Below, piece after piece: positions 1-9,472 of a stretch of 64,000 nt of DNA. The DNA is taken from the NCBI RefSeq assembly GCF_000473245.1, contig NC_022524.1, positions 3,620,501 through 3,684,500 on the forward strand. The letters are read 5' to 3'. The position numbers and the translations under genes were made by a program. The notes below the pieces were generated by a model. It worked only from the letters and a program-made list of their open reading frames with translations. It had not been told where the DNA came from and did no database searches. Every line of letters begins with the position of its first letter. Position 1 is the stretch's first letter. The DNA comes from Bacillus infantis NRRL B-14911 (GTDB lineage: Bacteria; Bacillota; Bacilli; Bacillales; Cytobacillaceae).

Positions 1-174
1 CTCCTTTTAGAAAGAATATCTAATTATTAGCATAAAAGAATCAAAAGAAAAAGAAACGGCCTGCTCTTTTTATGGCTTTTCCTCCTGATTATCGTTAAAA
101 TAATATAGGTGCCGGCTCATAATCAGGCTGACACTTATATTAATCCCAAGAGAATGATGCCCGGAGGAATTCAA
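1..174. other. left-edge intergenic region upstream of ytpI
   Basis: No gene is supported here. The first bases (ctcctttt) read as aaaaggag on the minus strand, which looks like the ribosome binding site of a divergent gene starting just left of the window; in B. subtilis that neighbour would be nrnA (inference). An AT-rich tract around 100-107 could hold a -10 element, but I cannot pair it with a convincing -35. Confidence 0.35.
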
Positions 175-486
175 ATGCCTGTTTTAGTCATACTGATTGT
201 TATTTCCATTGCATTCTATGTATTCTATAAAATAAAGACTGTGAGAAGCCGGAGGCCTGCGGAAAAAAAGTGGCTGTCTGCCAAGTCAAGCATCGCGCTG
301 GGACTGTTTGTCGCCTTATTCGGCATCAACCAGCTTTTCCTTTACAGCACAACTGTCACCTATATTGTCGCTGCCGTCTTTATTATTCTCGGCGGAATCA
401 ATGTCTGGGCAGGTTTTAAAGCCTACCAGCATTATCTTCCTTATGCCGCTAAGGAAGCAGAAGATCTCCGCAAACAGCAAAATTAA
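175..486 (+). CDS. ytpI: YtpI family small membrane protein
   Basis: This is a 103-residue integral membrane protein of unknown function. The start at 175 is chosen because a CGGAGGAA ribosome binding site lies about 7 bases upstream; an in-frame ATG at 109 lacks one. Hydrophobic segments lie near residues 2-20, 43-60 and 65-85, separated by a basic loop with RSRRPAEKK. Length and position next to ytoI match B. subtilis YtpI (about 100 residues). It faces ytoI tail to tail, with a terminator hairpin right after the stop. Function cannot be read from the sequence. Confidence 0.8.
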   Translation: MPVLVILIVISIAFYVFYKIKTVRSRRPAEKKWLSAKSSIALGLFVALFGINQLFLYSTTVTYIVAAVFIILGGINVWAGFKAYQHYLPYAAKEAEDLRKQQN

Positions 487-496
487 AGCCTTTTTC

Positions 497-530
497 AAAA
501 AGCCGTTCCTTATGGAAGCGGCTTTTATTT
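497..530 (+). terminator. rho-independent terminator after ytpI
   Basis: AAAAGCCG-TTCC and GGAAGCGGCTTTT form a hairpin with one bulged base and a TTAT loop, followed by an AT-rich tail. It begins about 10 bases after the ytpI stop. Confidence 0.75.
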
Positions 531-619
531 ATGGCTTGGTTCAAGATGCGGAAGCTGCCTAATGGGCAAGCCGCCTCCGCTTTTATCATTTATAGTTATT
601 CCTCTTCGGTCTTGGAAAA

Positions 620-803
620 CAGTCCAGTTCCGGGCGCTAGCCCCTCGAGTCATAAGCTAATCAGGCCAGAAGGTTAAAGAACAACCTTCCACCCTTCTTG
701 TCTTATGCTGGGCCCACAGGATGTGGGTCATGCAGGCGTTGCCACAGGACGTGGCGTTCTTAGCCTGCGTTCTTTAATATAGCAAAGCTTTTCTGCATTT
801 CTT
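620..803 (-). repeat. dispersed intergenic repeat, copy R1
   Basis: Read on the minus strand this matches the repeats at 40392-40808 and the diverged copy near 58785. Shared blocks are AATGC(A/G)GAAAAGC, AACGCAGGCTAA, the hairpin CCACGTCCTGTGG, GCCCAGCATAAG, ACCTTCTGGCCTGATT, CTTATGACTCGAGGGGCTAG and GGA(A/G)CTGGAC. One edge lies at the ytoI stop codon. It fills most of the 315-base gap between ytpI and ytoI. No ORF or transposase is present. Confidence 0.85.
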
Positions 804-2121
804 AATGCCGGTCAATGAGCTGGCACATCATCATGGCTTTTCCTACGAGAATGCCTTCACTGAAAACTTCGACGTCTACTTTGCCGAATTTGCGACCGGC
901 TTCAAGTATTTTTGGAACGATTTCGAGTACGCTGTCGATCTGGACAGGCTTCAGGAAGTAGATAGTCATATTCTCAACAACAAGATCCCCTTTTTTATAG
1001 CTTCTCAGGACTCTGTTGGCTGCTTCGGTGACAATGGTTGTGAACACGCCGTAAGAGATTGTGCCGAGGGGATTGGTCATCTGGGGGCTGACCTCGCAGC
1101 GGTATACATCTTCTCCCCTCGCCTTTCCGCGCGACAGGACCAGCTGGCTTGTTACAGTATCATCAATTGTCTCTCCCACCTGCGGCTGCCTCTGGATCAT
1201 CTGCAGCGCCTTGAGTACATCCTGCCTGCTGATGATCCCCTGGAGCCGATTGGCTTCATCGGCAACTGGAAGAACCTCGATGCCTTCCCAGACCATCATA
1301 TGGGCGGCTGATGCTACACTTGTCTTCCCGTTTACAGTCATCGGGCTTTTGGTCATCAGCTTATCGATAGCTGATTCCGGAGCATGTCCCATTATATCCT
1401 TTGAAGTGATCATGCCCTGTATTTTCATATTCTGATCCACGACAGGGAAGCGGCTGTGAAGGGTTTCCCTGTTGCGGCCATGCCATTCTGAAACAGTTTC
1501 AGAGGAATAAAGGAACACCGTTTCCTGCAGTGGGGTCAAAATATCCTCTACCATGACAATCTCTTTTTTGATCAGCTGATCATAGATGGCCCTGTTGATC
1601 ATCGTGGCAACAGTAAACGTATCATAGCTAGTCGAGATGATCGGCAGCTGAAGGTCATCTGCCAGCTTTTTGACCTCATCATCCGTATCGAATCCGCCTG
1701 TAATCAGGACCGCCGCCTCTGCTTTAAGTGCAAGCTCATGGGCGCGTGTCCTGTTTCCTATGATCAGCAGGTTCCCGGCGCCTGTATAGCGCATCATGGC
1801 TTCCAGCTTCATGGCGCCGATCACGAATTTATTAAGGGTTTTATGGAGGCCGTCGCGGCCTCCAAGGACAGTCCCATCTACAATGTTGACCACTTCAGCG
1901 AATGTCAGCTTTTCAATATTCTCTTTTTTCTTCCTTTCGATCCTGATGGTGCCGACTCTTTCAATCGTGCTAACATATCCTTTATTTTCAGCATCCTTGA
2001 TTGCACGGTAAGCCGTTCCCTCACTGACCGACAAGGCCTTTGCTATCTGCCTGACAGATATTTTCTCGCCGATCGGAAGCTCATCTATATATTGCAGAAT
2101 TTGTTCATGCTTAGTAGCCAA
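802..2121 (-). CDS. ytoI: YtoI: HTH, DRTGG, CBS and hotdog-fold regulator-like protein
   Basis: This is a multidomain protein of 439 residues. A winged-helix segment at about 10-55 contains ISVRQIAKALSVSEGTAYR. A DRTGG-like domain follows at about 70-180, then two CBS domains at about 190-310 (ITSKDIMGHAPE and ISRQDVLKALQM), and a C-terminal hotdog/thioesterase-like domain at about 325-435. CBS pairs usually bind adenosine-type nucleotides, so a ligand-responsive regulator is plausible, but no target is known to me. The TTG start at 2121 gives MATKHEQILQ, with GGGTG about 8 bases upstream; a GTG at 2130 lies inside that binding site. Length equals B. subtilis YtoI. Repeat R1 abuts its 3' end. 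Confidence 0.9.
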   Translation of the reverse strand: MATKHEQILQYIDELPIGEKISVRQIAKALSVSEGTAYRAIKDAENKGYVSTIERVGTIRIERKKKENIEKLTFAEVVNIVDGTVLGGRDGLHKTLNKFVIGAMKLEAMMRYTGAGNLLIIGNRTRAHELALKAEAAVLITGGFDTDDEVKKLADDLQLPIISTSYDTFTVATMINRAIYDQLIKKEIVMVEDILTPLQETVFLYSSETVSEWHGRNRETLHSRFPVVDQNMKIQGMITSKDIMGHAPESAIDKLMTKSPMTVNGKTSVASAAHMMVWEGIEVLPVADEANRLQGIISRQDVLKALQMIQRQPQVGETIDDTVTSQLVLSRGKARGEDVYRCEVSPQMTNPLGTISYGVFTTIVTEAANRVLRSYKKGDLVVENMTIYFLKPVQIDSVLEIVPKILEAGRKFGKVDVEVFSEGILVGKAMMMCQLIDRH

Positions 2122-2252
2122 AACCTTCACCCTTTATTTAAAATTGCTGTTCGTCTTGTAAATTTTTCTTATTTTATTATAAGGTGAATTCCCGGCCGAT
2201 TCAATTTACGATTGATGTTATAACACATATCCGCAGGACAGGAGCCCTCAGG

Positions 2253-2504
2253 TTATTTGCTGAAGCTCCTGGCCGGCCTCTTTTTCCTTCTGGCTGCTGC
2301 TCCCGCAGAAAGCCTTGCCTTCGCTTTGGCCTGCGAAAACAGCAGGCCGGATAGATTGCCGGCCACCACAAACAGGGCCAGCAGCAGCCAGGCCCCGGCA
2401 AAGATGCCTTCCGCCCCCGGGCTTTCAATCGACAGCTTGGGGACCGCATAGTACAGCATCATCCCGCACAGCAGGATACACAGTAAATACCGATTGTTTT
2501 TCAT
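2253..2504 (-). CDS. small two-TM membrane protein, unknown function
   Basis: An 83-residue protein with hydrophobic segments at about 6-20 and 33-54 and a very basic C-terminus rich in Lys, Arg and Ala (ARRKKRPARSFSK). The start at 2504 is supported by AAAGGAGG about 8 bases upstream; a longer reading from 2612 has no binding site and would overlap the ytkL terminator. The two-helix topology with a positive tail suggests both ends face the cytoplasm. I do not recognise the family. It lies between ytoI and ytkL on the same strand. Confidence 0.65.
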   Translation of the reverse strand: MKNNRYLLCILLCGMMLYYAVPKLSIESPGAEGIFAGAWLLLALFVVAGNLSGLLFSQAKAKARLSAGAAARRKKRPARSFSK

Positions 2505-2582
2505 TGCAACTCCTCCTTTTTCTATTTTATATCTATGCGGACATGCCTGAAAAAGACCTTTAGATAAGGAGGGGGCGGCTGC

Positions 2583-2614
2583 AGAAAAAAAGAAGTGCAG
2601 CCGCAGCTGCACTT
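2583..2614 (-). terminator. terminator after ytkL
   Basis: AAGTGCAGC and GCTGCACTT pair around a CGCA loop. On the minus strand the hairpin is followed by CTTTTTTT. It overlaps the last codon of ytkL. Confidence 0.75.
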
Positions 2615-3293
2615 ATAGTTCGATGGACTCCCCTGCTTCAAGCACCTTGCCTTTGCCTGAAGGAAGCATTTCAATAAATTTCTGCGGATCCTGTTTGATC
2701 GGGGGGAAAGTATTAAAATGGATCGGTACTGTCACCCCTGCCTTCAGCAGCTCAGCTGCATATGCGGCATCTTCAGGCCCCATTGTGAAGTTATCGCCAA
2801 TCGGCAGGAATGCAACATCAATCGGATGGCGCTCGCCGATCAGCTTCATATCTGAAAATAATGCCGTATCTCCTGCATGATAAACCGTTTTTCCCTCAGC
2901 CGTGAAAAGGACGCCGGCCGGCATGCCAAGATAGATAATCTCTTTATTTTCTGTCATCAGCCCGGTGCCATGAATGGCAGGTGTGAGCTTTACCTTTCCA
3001 AAGTCGAACTCATAAGCGCCTCCGATGCTCATCGCATGCGTCCTGATGCCCTGCCAGCCAAGATAAGCAGCAAGCTCGGCATTTGCAATAACAAGAGAAT
3101 CATTCTTCCTTGCCAATTCCACTGTATCCCCAAGATGGTCGCTGTGGCCGTGTGTCAGGATGATGACATCCGGTTTGACGTCCTCTGCCTTCAGGTCTGT
3201 CAGTTCATTCCCTGTGATGAATGGATCGAATAAAATCACTTTGCCTTTTGTTTCAATTTTTACGACAGCATGCCCATGGTATGAAACCTTCAT
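2613..3293 (-). CDS. ytkL: UPF0173 metal-dependent hydrolase YtkL
   Basis: A 226-residue metallo-beta-lactamase-fold hydrolase. The zinc motif HGHSDHLGD places His48, His50, Asp52 and His53; further ligands are likely in YHAGDT and in IHFNTFPP near the C-terminus. Proteins of this UPF0173 group are cytoplasmic and their natural substrate is not established. A GGGAGAAG binding site precedes the ATG. The gene is divergent from the M24 peptidase gene, and its own terminator overlaps the stop codon. Family assignment is firm; substrate is unknown. Confidence 0.9.
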   Translation of the reverse strand: MKVSYHGHAVVKIETKGKVILFDPFITGNELTDLKAEDVKPDVIILTHGHSDHLGDTVELARKNDSLVIANAELAAYLGWQGIRTHAMSIGGAYEFDFGKVKLTPAIHGTGLMTENKEIIYLGMPAGVLFTAEGKTVYHAGDTALFSDMKLIGERHPIDVAFLPIGDNFTMGPEDAAYAAELLKAGVTVPIHFNTFPPIKQDPQKFIEMLPSGKGKVLEAGESIEL

Positions 3294-3451
3294 CGCTATC
3301 TTCTCCCTTCAAACTCTTATGTAATTCAATGTTCAACAAAAATACAGGATTTCCTCCCTGATATAGTCCTATACCCTTTCTAATTCACAATTAAAAGTTT
3401 ACAATTAACATGAAGCAAATTGCACTTACATACGATTTAGGAGGTTTTTGC

Positions 3452-4546
3452 ATGGACAGCAGAATCAGCAAGTTATCACAATGGATGAAGGAAGAGGATA
3501 TTGACTTCAGCTTTATCACTTCTCCCGATAATGTCTTTTACTTAAGCGGGTTCCTAAGCGATCCGCATGAACGCCTCCTTGGCCTTGGCGTTTTCCAGGA
3601 TGAAGAGCCTTTCCTTGTCTGCCCCGGGATGGAAAAAAATGATGCTAAGAATGCCGGATGGAATTATGAAATCATCGGCTACAGCGATACGGATAATCCA
3701 TGGGAATTCATCTCTTCGGCCATCCAGAAAAGAAATCAAAAAGTCAGCAGGGCTGCAGTTGAAAAAGAACATATGAATGTAGAGCGTTATGAAGCAATTT
3801 CTGCTTTATTCTCCAGCGCGGCATTCGTTCCTGCAGAAGAAAAGCTGAGAAAGCTCAGGATGGTGAAGGATGACAAGGAGCTGAAAATCATCCGTGAAGC
3901 ATGCGCCCTGGCCGACTTTGCCATCCAGACTGGCTGTGAAGAAATTAAGGAAGGAAAGACCGAGATGGATGTCCTCGCTGCGGTCGAGTATGCCTTGAAG
4001 AAAAAGGGCATCAATGAAATGTCCTTCTCCACGATGGTCCTGACCGGCGCAAACGGCGCTTCCCCCCACGGGACACCGGGAATGACCAAAATCAAGAAAG
4101 GCGATCTTGTCCTTTTTGATTTAGGTGTCGTAGTCGACGGCTACTGCTCAGACATCACCCGCACTGTCGCATACGGTGAGATCAGCGAGAAGCAGAGAGA
4201 AATATATGATACAGTCCTTAAAGCGCAGCTGGCCGCCGTGGACGCATCAAAGCCGGGGGCTGCCTGCTCTGAAATAGATATGACGGCAAGGAATATCATT
4301 GCAGAGGCCGGCTACGGGGAATACTTCCCTCACCGCCTCGGCCATGGTCTCGGAGTAAGTGTACATGAGTATCCTTCGTTGACTTCAGCCAACTCCCTTC
4401 AGCTTGAGAAAGGCATGGTATTTACCATTGAGCCTGGCATTTATGTTCCTGGTGTGGCAGGCGTCCGGATAGAGGATGATCTGGCCGTAACAGAAAACGG
4501 TGTTGAGATTTTAACGAAATTCCCGAAGGAACTTCAATTTGTCTGA
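3452..4546 (+). CDS. M24 family Xaa-Pro dipeptidase (PepQ/YkvY-like)
   Basis: A 364-residue dinuclear metallopeptidase expected to cut dipeptides with proline in second position, in the cytoplasm. A creatinase-like N-terminal domain spans about 1-130 and the pita-bread catalytic domain about 135-360. The five metal ligands are visible: Asp223 and Asp234 (DLGVVVDGYCSD), His298 (GHGLGVSVHE), Glu327 (TIEPGIY) and Glu341 (RIEDD). The start at 3452 follows TTAGGAGG by 8 bases; an in-frame ATG at 3410 has no binding site. It converges on ald, with a shared bidirectional terminator. Whether it is the pepQ, yqhT or ykvY orthologue is not certain. Confidence 0.88.
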   Translation: MDSRISKLSQWMKEEDIDFSFITSPDNVFYLSGFLSDPHERLLGLGVFQDEEPFLVCPGMEKNDAKNAGWNYEIIGYSDTDNPWEFISSAIQKRNQKVSRAAVEKEHMNVERYEAISALFSSAAFVPAEEKLRKLRMVKDDKELKIIREACALADFAIQTGCEEIKEGKTEMDVLAAVEYALKKKGINEMSFSTMVLTGANGASPHGTPGMTKIKKGDLVLFDLGVVVDGYCSDITRTVAYGEISEKQREIYDTVLKAQLAAVDASKPGAACSEIDMTARNIIAEAGYGEYFPHRLGHGLGVSVHEYPSLTSANSLQLEKGMVFTIEPGIYVPGVAGVRIEDDLAVTENGVEILTKFPKELQFV

Positions 4547-4554
4547 TTGAAGGA

Positions 4555-4586
4555 AAAAGATCCGGAGCAGCGGCTCCGGATCTTTT
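4555..4586. terminator. bidirectional terminator between M24 peptidase and ald
   Basis: AAAAGATCCGGAGC and GCTCCGGATCTTTT pair perfectly around AGCG, with A and T runs on both sides, so it can serve both convergent genes. Confidence 0.9.
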
Positions 4587-4590
4587 CTAT

Positions 4591-5712
4591 TTACTGCTGC
4601 TCAAGCAGCGTCGCTGTATCAGAATAGTCAAGGCCATGTGCCTCGGCTACAGCTTTATACGTAACATAGCCGTTAAGAGTATTGATTCCCTTCAGCAGAG
4701 CTTCATTATCAGCGCAAGCCTGCTTATACCCTTTATTGGCGATCTGGACTGCATACGGCACAGTCACGTTCGTCAGGGCAATCGTTGAAGTGCGCGGCAC
4801 GGCGCCAGGCATATTGGCAACCGCGTAATGGACTACACCGTGTTTTTCGTAAGTCGGGTTGTCATGGGTAGTGATTCTGTCAGTTGTCTCAAAAATCCCT
4901 CCCTGGTCGATCGCAATATCAACCACGACTGAGCCTGGGTTCATGCTCATGATCATTTCTTCTGTCACAAGCTTTGGCGCTTTTGCTCCCGGAATGAGAA
5001 CGGCACCGATCACTAGATCAGAATCTTTGACCGCTTCTGCAATATTATAAGGATTGGACATCAATGTTGTCACATCATTGCCGAAGATATCATCAAGCTG
5101 GCGCAGGCGTTCCGGGCTCAGGTCGATGATTGTCACCTTTGCACCAAGTCCTACTGCCATTTTAGCTGCATTCGTACCGGCTACACCGCCGCCGATGATT
5201 GTTACTTTTCCGCGCTGCACGCCAGGCACACCGGATAACAGGATCCCTTTGCCGCCATGGACCTTCTCCAGGAACTGCGCCCCGATCTGGGAAGCCATCC
5301 TTCCGGCAACCTCGCTCATTGGGGTCAAGAGAGGCAATGCATGATTGGCAAGCTGGACCGTTTCATAAGCGATCCCAACCACTTTATGATCAATCAGAGC
5401 CTTCGTCAGCTCCGGCTCTGGAGCTAAATGCAAGTATGTAAATAAAATCAGGCCTTCACGGAAATAAGCATATTCACTAGGCAGGGGCTCTTTTACCTTC
5501 ATGACCATTTCCATGGACCATGCTTCCTCTGCACTGTTTAAAATTTTCGCGCCAGCAGCTGTATAATCTTCATCAGTGAAACCGGATCCCATGCCAGCCT
5601 GGGTTTCAATAAATACTTCATGACCAAAGTTCAGCAAATTGACAACGCCAGCCGGTGTCATTGCGACACGATTTTCATTGTTTTTTATCTCTCTGGGTAT
5701 TCCGATACGCAT
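4591..5712 (-). CDS. ald: alanine dehydrogenase
   Basis: A 373-residue NAD-dependent alanine dehydrogenase, which interconverts L-alanine and pyruvate plus ammonia; in Bacillus it supports alanine use and sporulation. The N-terminus [20 protein letters not shown] and the Rossmann motif [13 protein letters not shown] (about residue 172) are typical, as is the proton-handling region [11 protein letters not shown]. The start at 5712 is set by AGGAGG 8 bases upstream. It stands alone between converging and diverging neighbours. About 250 bases upstream separate it from the permease gene. Confidence 0.95.
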   Translation of the reverse strand: MRIGIPREIKNNENRVAMTPAGVVNLLNFGHEVFIETQAGMGSGFTDEDYTAAGAKILNSAEEAWSMEMVMKVKEPLPSEYAYFREGLILFTYLHLAPEPELTKALIDHKVVGIAYETVQLANHALPLLTPMSEVAGRMASQIGAQFLEKVHGGKGILLSGVPGVQRGKVTIIGGGVAGTNAAKMAVGLGAKVTIIDLSPERLRQLDDIFGNDVTTLMSNPYNIAEAVKDSDLVIGAVLIPGAKAPKLVTEEMIMSMNPGSVVVDIAIDQGGIFETTDRITTHDNPTYEKHGVVHYAVANMPGAVPRTSTIALTNVTVPYAVQIANKGYKQACADNEALLKGINTLNGYVTYKAVAEAHGLDYSDTATLLEQQ

Positions 5713-5960
5713 GCTGCATACCTCCTGCAAAATATAGTAAATAGGATAGAACCGATACTACTATAACACCTTTATAGGAAAAGAAGAAAGTAAAATTTTT
5801 TTATCGCCTGCAAACCCTTACATTGCCGTGATGATACGCTCTTTGTTAAAATGCTGAGTTATTCGGTTAAGATGACTGCTTTCCATGCCCGGGACAAAAA
5901 AATATCCTTCAGTTCCACCGATTATTGTAAAATGTATTTAGAAAGAGAGCTGATGCAAGT

Positions 5961-7286
5961 ATGGCGTCAACTGCCAACATACAAAAAGACAGCCGGGGTA
6001 AAATTGAGCAGCTTGGGCTGGAGGCCGTTCCCTCCCATCTTAAACAGACACCCTGGTATGATTTCATGATTCTGCAGATGGCCTTTTCGGTAAATTCGGG
6101 GAATTTCCTTGTCCCTGCACTTGCCGTGATTTCAGGGGGCCTTTCTTTTTATGCTGCCGCAGCATCCACCATGATCGGGGCGGCTTTCGCCTTTCTGTTT
6201 GTGTCCTTCTTGACGCTGCCCGGATCCCGCTACGGGCTGCCTGCCCAATATGCGATCAGAAGCATGCTTGGCACAGGGGCGGCAAGATATATTTCGTCTC
6301 CGATCCGTACTTTGACCTCATTATACTGGTTTGCTGTCCAGACGATCGGCGGAACTGCTGTACTGACCGAGCTGGGCAGCAGGCTTTTTTCTGTCAGGCT
6401 GCCTTTTCTGGCAGTGTCGGTCTGCCTGGCCCTGATCATGGCCATATTAGCGCTTGTCGGCTTTGATGCGGTGAAAAAAGCAACCCGCTATTTTATGCCA
6501 TTTCTGCTGATCGGCCAGGCTGCACTGTTTGTCCTGCTGATCCAAAAAGCGAATCAGACTGATCACAGCACAATCTTAACCCATGGCAGCTGGGAGTTTT
6601 CTTCATTCCTGTTCTATTCAAGCCTGGCTTTTGTCCAATACGTTTCAGGATTAAGTGCTTCTTCTGATATGGCAAGGTACGCGAAGTCTGAACGCGGCGC
6701 TTTCTGGGGGCTTTTTTCCGGGAACACAGCCGGCTTTGCCATCACAGCCGTTTTAGGGGCATTGTCTGCAAGCCTCCTGGGAGAGCTGAATCCATTTGTG
6801 TCGGCAAGCACCCTCACATCTTCTGTTTCCGTACTGGTGCTGATTTTCGCCTGTGCCATGATGTCGATGATTTCCATCAACCTGAACAACGCCTATACAG
6901 GCGGATTCAGTCTGCTGAATACATTCCAGGGGCTCGGCAGGATAAAGAGTGCATGCCTGTTCGGGCTCGCTGCGGTCATTCTGAGCTGCTTTCCTGATAT
7001 CGTTGAATCAGCGCAGAAATACATCTCTCTGCTCGGCACCTTTGTCATTCCCATTTCTGCGGTTATTGCAGCAGATTTTCTTTTCATAAAAAGGCGGAAG
7101 CTGACTGAGGCAGATCTGCTGGTCCTGCGGGAGCCTGGTTTTGTCAATAAGCAGGCAATCATCAGCATGGCTTTCGGGATCATCTCTTACAGCCTCCTGC
7201 CTGAAAATGCTTCTCCAGGTTTTGTTTCATTTATAGCCACCGCTTCCCTTTACATTTGTCTTCAGCTGCGAAAAGGAAGGCAATAA
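5961..7286 (+). CDS. NCS1/cytosine permease-type membrane transporter
   Basis: A 441-residue polytopic membrane protein with about 12 hydrophobic segments. The N-terminal region (HLKQTPWYDFMILQMAFSVN, then GGLSFYAAAASTMIGAAFAF) and the overall layout resemble purine/cytosine permeases of the NCS1 family, which import nucleobases or related compounds with H+ or Na+. The binding site before the ATG is weak (AAAGAGAG). The gene is monocistronic and ends in a strong terminator. The substrate cannot be deduced; cytosine, other nucleobases, hydantoins and thiamine precursors are all possible. Confidence 0.75.
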   Translation: MASTANIQKDSRGKIEQLGLEAVPSHLKQTPWYDFMILQMAFSVNSGNFLVPALAVISGGLSFYAAAASTMIGAAFAFLFVSFLTLPGSRYGLPAQYAIRSMLGTGAARYISSPIRTLTSLYWFAVQTIGGTAVLTELGSRLFSVRLPFLAVSVCLALIMAILALVGFDAVKKATRYFMPFLLIGQAALFVLLIQKANQTDHSTILTHGSWEFSSFLFYSSLAFVQYVSGLSASSDMARYAKSERGAFWGLFSGNTAGFAITAVLGALSASLLGELNPFVSASTLTSSVSVLVLIFACAMMSMISINLNNAYTGGFSLLNTFQGLGRIKSACLFGLAAVILSCFPDIVESAQKYISLLGTFVIPISAVIAADFLFIKRRKLTEADLLVLREPGFVNKQAIISMAFGIISYSLLPENASPGFVSFIATASLYICLQLRKGRQ

Positions 7287-7290
7287 CGAG

Positions 7291-7320
7291 AAAGTGCAGG
7301 ACAGCGCCCTGCACTTTTTT
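7291..7320. terminator. terminator after the permease gene, also facing the 51-aa gene
   Basis: AAAGTGCAGG and CCTGCACTTT pair around ACAGCGC and are followed by a T run on the plus strand. A-rich flanks allow use from the minus strand too. Confidence 0.85.
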
Positions 7321-7327
7321 CAATGTT

Positions 7328-7483
7328 TTATTTTGTTTCCTCTTCGCTGCTGTAAGTGTCGACTCTTCCATTTTCCTGATCGATGACACCGCTGTTGTAC
7401 GAATCCATGATTTGTGCACTTACCTGGCTGTGTCCCTGGTCGTCATAGATATAATGAGACTGCCCTTTCGGCTCTTTTGGCAT
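7328..7483 (-). CDS. small hydrophilic protein, unknown
   Basis: A 51-residue hydrophilic, acidic protein (MPKEPKGQSHYIYDDQGHSQ at the N-terminus, DTYSSEEETK at the end). The start at 7483 has AAGGGGGAA 8 bases upstream; ATGs further upstream overlap or precede that site. It has no transmembrane segment or cysteines and is probably unstructured. It is divergent from the universal stress protein gene and ends at the permease terminator. I do not recognise a family; the good binding site and terminator make it a likely real gene. Confidence 0.6.
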   Translation of the reverse strand: MPKEPKGQSHYIYDDQGHSQVSAQIMDSYNSGVIDQENGRVDTYSSEEETK

Positions 7484-7562
7484 CTTCATTTCCCCCTTAT
7501 CGATTTTTTTCATCTATACTATCTTTCGAATTTCTGTAACAGTTATGCATTTTGGGGTAATG

Positions 7563-7568
7563 TATAAT
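7563..7568 (+). promoter_or_regulatory. candidate -10 element for the universal stress gene
   Basis: A perfect TATAAT lies 22 bases before the start at 7591, just ahead of the binding site. No clear sigma-A -35 lies 17 bases upstream. A sigma-B-like pair (CTGTAA, 13-base gap, GGGTAA) overlaps the region but is weak. Confidence 0.4.
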
Positions 7569-7590
7569 AAAGGTAAAGGAGGAGATGCAA

Positions 7591-8043
7591 ATGACGCTCA
7601 CGTACAAAAATATTTTAGTAGCAGTAGACGGTTCCAAGGAAGCGGAATGGGCCTTCAAGAAGGCGGTCGGGATCGCAGTCAGGAACAAAGCCAGGCTGAC
7701 CCTTGCCCACATTATCGATACGCGCACCTTCGCAACTGTCGAAGCCTATGACAGGACGATTGCTGAAAGGGCTGACATGTTTGCAGCCGAGCTGCTTAAA
7801 AAATATCAGCAGGAAGCAGTGGAGGCTGGAGTAGAAAATGTGGAATATGTGACAGATTATGGTTCTCCGAAAGTAAAGATACCCAAGGAAATTGCCAAGG
7901 TCCAGCATGCAGATCTCATTGTCTGCGGGGCAACTGGTTTGAATGCAGTTGAACGCTTCCTGATCGGCAGCGTTTCCGAACATATCACCCGCTATGCCCC
8001 ATGTGATGTGCTTGTGGTCAGGACCGAAAAGGACCCGGAATAA
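7591..8043 (+). CDS. universal stress protein UspA family
   Basis: A 150-residue single Usp domain of the ATP-binding type. The N-terminal strand reads YKNILVAVDGSKEAEWAF, and the phosphate-binding motif GATGLNAVERFLIGSVSEHI near residues 110-130 fits G-2x-G-9x-GS. Such proteins are cytosolic, nucleotide-binding and induced by stress; the precise role is not known. The second ATG, at 7591, sits 8 bases after AAAGGAGG, while the first is too close. It is monocistronic and has its own terminator. Confidence 0.88.
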   Translation: MTLTYKNILVAVDGSKEAEWAFKKAVGIAVRNKARLTLAHIIDTRTFATVEAYDRTIAERADMFAAELLKKYQQEAVEAGVENVEYVTDYGSPKVKIPKEIAKVQHADLIVCGATGLNAVERFLIGSVSEHITRYAPCDVLVVRTEKDPE

Positions 8044-8049
8044 TAGTTA

Positions 8050-8080
8050 AAAGGCCGCTGCTTCCCTGCAGCGGCCTTTA
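8050..8080. terminator. bidirectional terminator between usp and argH
   Basis: AAAGGCCGCTGC and GCAGCGGCCTTT pair perfectly around TTCCCT. It serves the convergent usp and argGH units. Confidence 0.9.
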
Positions 8081-8083
8081 TTG

Positions 8084-9472
8084 TTATGAGTAGGCTTTAT
8101 CCTTCAGGCGCCCTTTTGCTTTTTCCAGCGCCTTCTTTATTTGGGCAAACCCTGTTCCGCCCTGGCTGTTCCTTCTTGCAACAGCCGCCCGCGGGTCAAG
8201 GACCTCGTAAATATCCTCCTCAAAAAGGGTGCTTGCCTCCTTATACACTTCCATCGGCAGGCCGGAAAGGAAGCAGCCTCTGTTCACACAATCAAGGACA
8301 AGCTTCCCGACAATTTCGTGGGCTTCCCTGAATGGCAAGCCTTTACCGGAAAGATAGTCAGCCAGTTCTGTCGCATTGGAAAAATCGCTTTTCGTGGCCT
8401 TTTCCATTACTTCACTGTTAACCGTCATGGACCCAACCATGCCGGAAAAAATTTTAAGTGAGCCAATAACCGTTTTAACTGTATCAAACATTCCCTCTTT
8501 ATCTTCCTGCATATCTTTGTTATAAGCAAGAGGCAGCCCCTTCAGCACTGTGAGCAGGCCGACAAGGTTGCCGTAGACGCGGCCGGTTTTTCCGCGTATC
8601 AGTTCTGCCATGTCTGGGTTTTTCTTTTGCGGCATAATGCTGCTTCCTGTAGCAAAACTGTCATCGAGCTCGATGAACCGGAATTCCTGGCTCGACCAGA
8701 GAATGATTTCCTCGCTGAAACGGGACAGATGCATCATCAGAATGCTGCTTGCTGAAAGGAATTCAAGGATAAAGTCCCTGTCGCTTACAGCATCCATGCT
8801 GTTTTCATAGATGTCATCAAACCCAAGCAGACTGGCTGTCAGCTCGCGGTCGATTGGAAAGGTTGTACCGGCAAGGGCGCCTGCACCAAGAGGAGAAACA
8901 TTGATCCTTTTCAGATTCTCGCTGTATCTCTCCTTATCCCTTTCCAGCATCCAGAAATAAGCCATCAAGTGATGCGCAAATGAAATGGGCTGTGCTCTCT
9001 GAAGATGAGTATAGCCCGGCATGAGGGTTTCCACATTCTCCTCTGCCTGGGAAAGCAGAGCTGCCTGGAGCTCTTCAATCAGCTTGATAACATGTGCTGC
9101 CTGTTTCTTTAAATACAAGTGCATATCTGTTGCTACCTGATCATTCCTGCTTCTGCCTGTATGAAGCTTGCCGCCGACAGGCCCGATTTCGTCCGTAAGC
9201 AAGCTTTCCAGGTTCAGATGTATATCCTCCAGCTTTACAGAGAAAGGAAGCCCTTCCTCCTGGGACTTTTCCTTTAACAGCTTGAGTCCCTTCTGGATCT
9301 GAGCTGCTTCCTCCTGTTCAATAATCCCGCAGCGGGACAGCATTTCCACGTGTGCAAGGCTTCCCTCTATATCTTCCTCAACAAGCTCCTGGTCAAAGGA
9401 GATGGAGGCTCCGAATTCATCGACCCATTCTTCTGCCGATTTCGTGAATCTTCCTCCCCAAAGCTTTTTCAC
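8084..9472 (-). CDS. argH: argininosuccinate lyase
   Basis: A 462-residue argininosuccinate lyase, the last step of arginine synthesis: it splits argininosuccinate into arginine and fumarate. The fumarase/aspartase signature [12 protein letters not shown] holds the catalytic serine loop, and [13 protein letters not shown] and [14 protein letters not shown] are the other conserved blocks. The start is GTG, and GTGA overlaps the argG stop by 4 bases, so the two are translationally coupled. The argG/argH order is the usual Bacillus operon. Confidence 0.97.
   Translation of the reverse strand: MKKLWGGRFTKSAEEWVDEFGASISFDQELVEEDIEGSLAHVEMLSRCGIIEQEEAAQIQKGLKLLKEKSQEEGLPFSVKLEDIHLNLESLLTDEIGPVGGKLHTGRSRNDQVATDMHLYLKKQAAHVIKLIEELQAALLSQAEENVETLMPGYTHLQRAQPISFAHHLMAYFWMLERDKERYSENLKRINVSPLGAGALAGTTFPIDRELTASLLGFDDIYENSMDAVSDRDFILEFLSASSILMMHLSRFSEEIILWSSQEFRFIELDDSFATGSSIMPQKKNPDMAELIRGKTGRVYGNLVGLLTVLKGLPLAYNKDMQEDKEGMFDTVKTVIGSLKIFSGMVGSMTVNSEVMEKATKSDFSNATELADYLSGKGLPFREAHEIVGKLVLDCVNRGCFLSGLPMEVYKEASTLFEEDIYEVLDPRAAVARRNSQGGTGFAQIKKALEKAKGRLKDKAYS

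Noticed and set aside
5851-6069. ORF of 72 codons before the permease
   Set aside because: It overlaps the permease start out of frame and has no binding site.
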